Shown here: one piece after another, positions 62,749 to 64,000 of the stretch
Layout: each line of letters starts with the position of its first letter
How positions within the stretch are numbered: the stretch's first letter is position 1
Origin: Geobacter sp.
GTDB lineage: Bacteria; Desulfobacterota; Desulfuromonadia; Geobacterales; Geobacteraceae
Length of the DNA: 64,000 nt
Direction of reading: 5' to 3'
Assembly: GCA_003314535.1 (NCBI GenBank)
Contig: POSG01000008.1
Span: forward strand, 1-64,000
Program-made: the position numbers and the translations under genes
The notes under the pieces: generated by a model
Told to the model about the DNA's origin: nothing
Seen by the model: only the letters and a program-made list of their open reading frames with translations
Databases searched by the model: none

Positions 62749-63110
62749 GGTCTTTTCCCCTTGCGGAACGGCAGGATGCTGCCGTGACGGGACGTCTGAG
62801 CTTTGCCGGCCAGCTTTCAAATGCTGGGCGCGCACGACAAAAACCAACAAAATATACTCCTGCCGATTATTCAAGTCAAAAGGGATTTCCCTATTGAACA
62901 CCTTGTGCGGCCGTTTCATTGAAATTCCACCACCAGGAATTCATCGTTCTCCCAGGCAGATCGAAAAAATCCCGGAATATTTACGCCGATGGAAAGAAAC
63001 CTCTTGCAAATGAGAGCCGAATGTTTTCTCATGGCAGGAATTTCATATCCGGCGCATTCTGGGGACAAACGGTCTTAAAACCCGGGAAAAGCCGATGCAG
63101 TGAGGCGAAC
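62749..63110. other. Divergent intergenic region
   Basis: About 360 bases between the kinase and the 5'-nucleotidase gene, transcribed away from each other. It should hold both promoters. I see no clear consensus pair or strong hairpin. Confidence 0.4.
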
Positions 63111-64000
63111 ATGAGAGATTTCCCGTCGACCGTCGGCCGTCTTGCGCTTGCCGCTATTCTATCGGCCCATTCCCTGGCCGCCTGCAGCTGCAGTTCATCC
63201 TGGCATCCCTCGGCAAACCTGAAGGCCAAGGTGCTGGCCATCAACGATTTCCACGGCCAGATCAGCGAAGGCAAAATCGCCGGCAAAGCTGAATACAACA
63301 AGGTGGGCAGCGCCCCGGTCCTCGCGGCATACCTGAAAAACGCGCAGGCAGGGATCGAGGAGCGGAGCTTCATCGTCAGCGTCGGAGACCTTATCGGCGC
63401 ATCGCCTGCCGTCTCGGCGCTGCTGCAGGATGAACCGACCATCATGTTCATGAACACCCTGGCCAACGATTACTGCCGGGAGCCCATGCATCCCCGCTGC
63501 AACATCGTGGCCACCGTGGGCAACCACGAGTTCGACGAAGGAGTGTCGGAACTGAACCGGATAATCCACGGGGGCAACCACGCAAAGGGCCCGTTCCTGG
63601 AGAACCCGTACACCGGCGCCCACTTTCCCTACGTTGCGGCAAACGTGAAAGACAAGGCCACGGGCAACACTCTTTTGCCGCCCTATGTCATCAAGACAGT
63701 GGACGGTGTCCCGATCGCCTTCATCGGCGCTGTAGTCAGGACCACGCCATACATGGTAACGGCTTCCGGAATTGAAGGGATTTCGTTCACCGACGAGGCA
63801 AGCGCCATCAACGGACTGATCCCGGAACTCCGGGCCAAGGGCGTGCATGCTGTCGTGGCGTTCATTCACCAGGGGGGCTCGCAGCCGCCCTATTCCTGCT
63901 CGACCGACCGCCAGAAGCCCCTGGAGAGCACGGCAGGCGATATGGAACCGGTAACTGACATCGTGTCGCGCCTCGACGGTGAAGTGGACGTTGTGCTGAC
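63111..64000 (+). CDS. 5'-nucleotidase/UDP-sugar hydrolase family, partial (runs off the window)
   Basis: The first ~296 residues. A signal peptide with Cys near its end (SLAACSCS, a possible lipobox) precedes a calcineurin-like metallophosphatase domain: INDFHGQ, VGDLIGASP, TVGNHEFDEG, and later AFIHQGG. The family hydrolyses extracellular nucleotides (UshA/YfkN type) in the periplasm or at the surface, usually with a C-terminal substrate domain that would lie beyond 64000. GAGG precedes ATG 63111. Gene complete only outside the window. Confidence 0.9.
   Translation, partial: MRDFPSTVGRLALAAILSAHSLAACSCSSSWHPSANLKAKVLAINDFHGQISEGKIAGKAEYNKVGSAPVLAAYLKNAQAGIEERSFIVSVGDLIGASPAVSALLQDEPTIMFMNTLANDYCREPMHPRCNIVATVGNHEFDEGVSELNRIIHGGNHAKGPFLENPYTGAHFPYVAANVKDKATGNTLLPPYVIKTVDGVPIAFIGAVVRTTPYMVTASGIEGISFTDEASAINGLIPELRAKGVHAVVAFIHQGGSQPPYSCSTDRQKPLESTAGDMEPVTDIVSRLDGEVDVVL

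Overview
The window reads as chromosome of a Gram-negative deltaproteobacterium of the Geobacter/Geotalea type (Desulfuromonadales). The evidence is an LptE outer-membrane lipoprotein, a large receptor-less chemosensory cluster built from PATAN, HEAT and CheA/W/B/R/Y proteins, PEP-CTERM surface proteins, and housekeeping genes of deltaproteobacterial flavour. Genus-level assignment is inference from gene content only.

Layout. 1-5480 is a visibly more AT-rich accessory segment ending at a tRNA-Gly(CCC) gene: a lipoprotein, a small membrane protein, an unknown DNA-binding-like protein, a membrane-anchored HD protein, a phage replisome-organizer protein and a 59-residue excisionase-like protein. 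It looks like one end of an integrated element whose other end and integrase lie outside the window. 5485-19686 is a mostly minus-strand housekeeping block: tRNA-Gly, CCA-adding enzyme, YceF-type Maf, Gph-like phosphatase, guaA, guaB, M42 peptidase, bifunctional-nuclease-family protein, miaB, rpsT (plus strand), holA, lptE, leuS. Palindromic repeats of one family (12589, 16381, 17072, and a half copy at 20314) sit inside these operons; three of them begin exactly at the TAG stop of the upstream gene.

19905-32513 is one minus-strand chemosensory operon: PATAN-REC-GAF-like protein, CheY, CheA, ExeA-like ATPase, two CheW, zinc-ribbon-REC, HEAT protein, CheR, CheB, GAF protein and a second CheY. 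No methyl-accepting receptor is present. It lies downstream of der (32745-34058).

34264-43262 is the most interesting region. A strong promoter and a terminator-controlled riboswitch (best guess: molybdenum/tungsten cofactor class) precede a DUF4213/DUF364 Rossmann protein and a THEP1-like NTPase. A membrane FeS oxidoreductase and a periplasmic binding protein follow, translationally coupled. A second copy of the same riboswitch then precedes a 705-residue PEP-CTERM beta-repeat surface protein, followed by a HAF-repeat PEP-CTERM protein. Further hairpins and leaders surround both riboswitches.

43486-57045 returns to housekeeping and mixed genes: a nucleotidyltransferase pair; era, a radical SAM gene and rnc as an overlapping operon; tmk and holB; ricT and metG; a small protein with a tyrosine-autokinase-like start; a methyltransferase; an ArsR-DUF2087-GIY-YIG fusion; an AlkD-like protein; a TPR protein; and a HAD phosphatase. 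57249-64000 holds a serine-hydrolase lipoprotein with an IS3 transposase remnant just upstream, a small membrane protein, a cyclic-phosphodiesterase-like protein, a hybrid histidine kinase, and the start of a 5'-nucleotidase that runs off the window.
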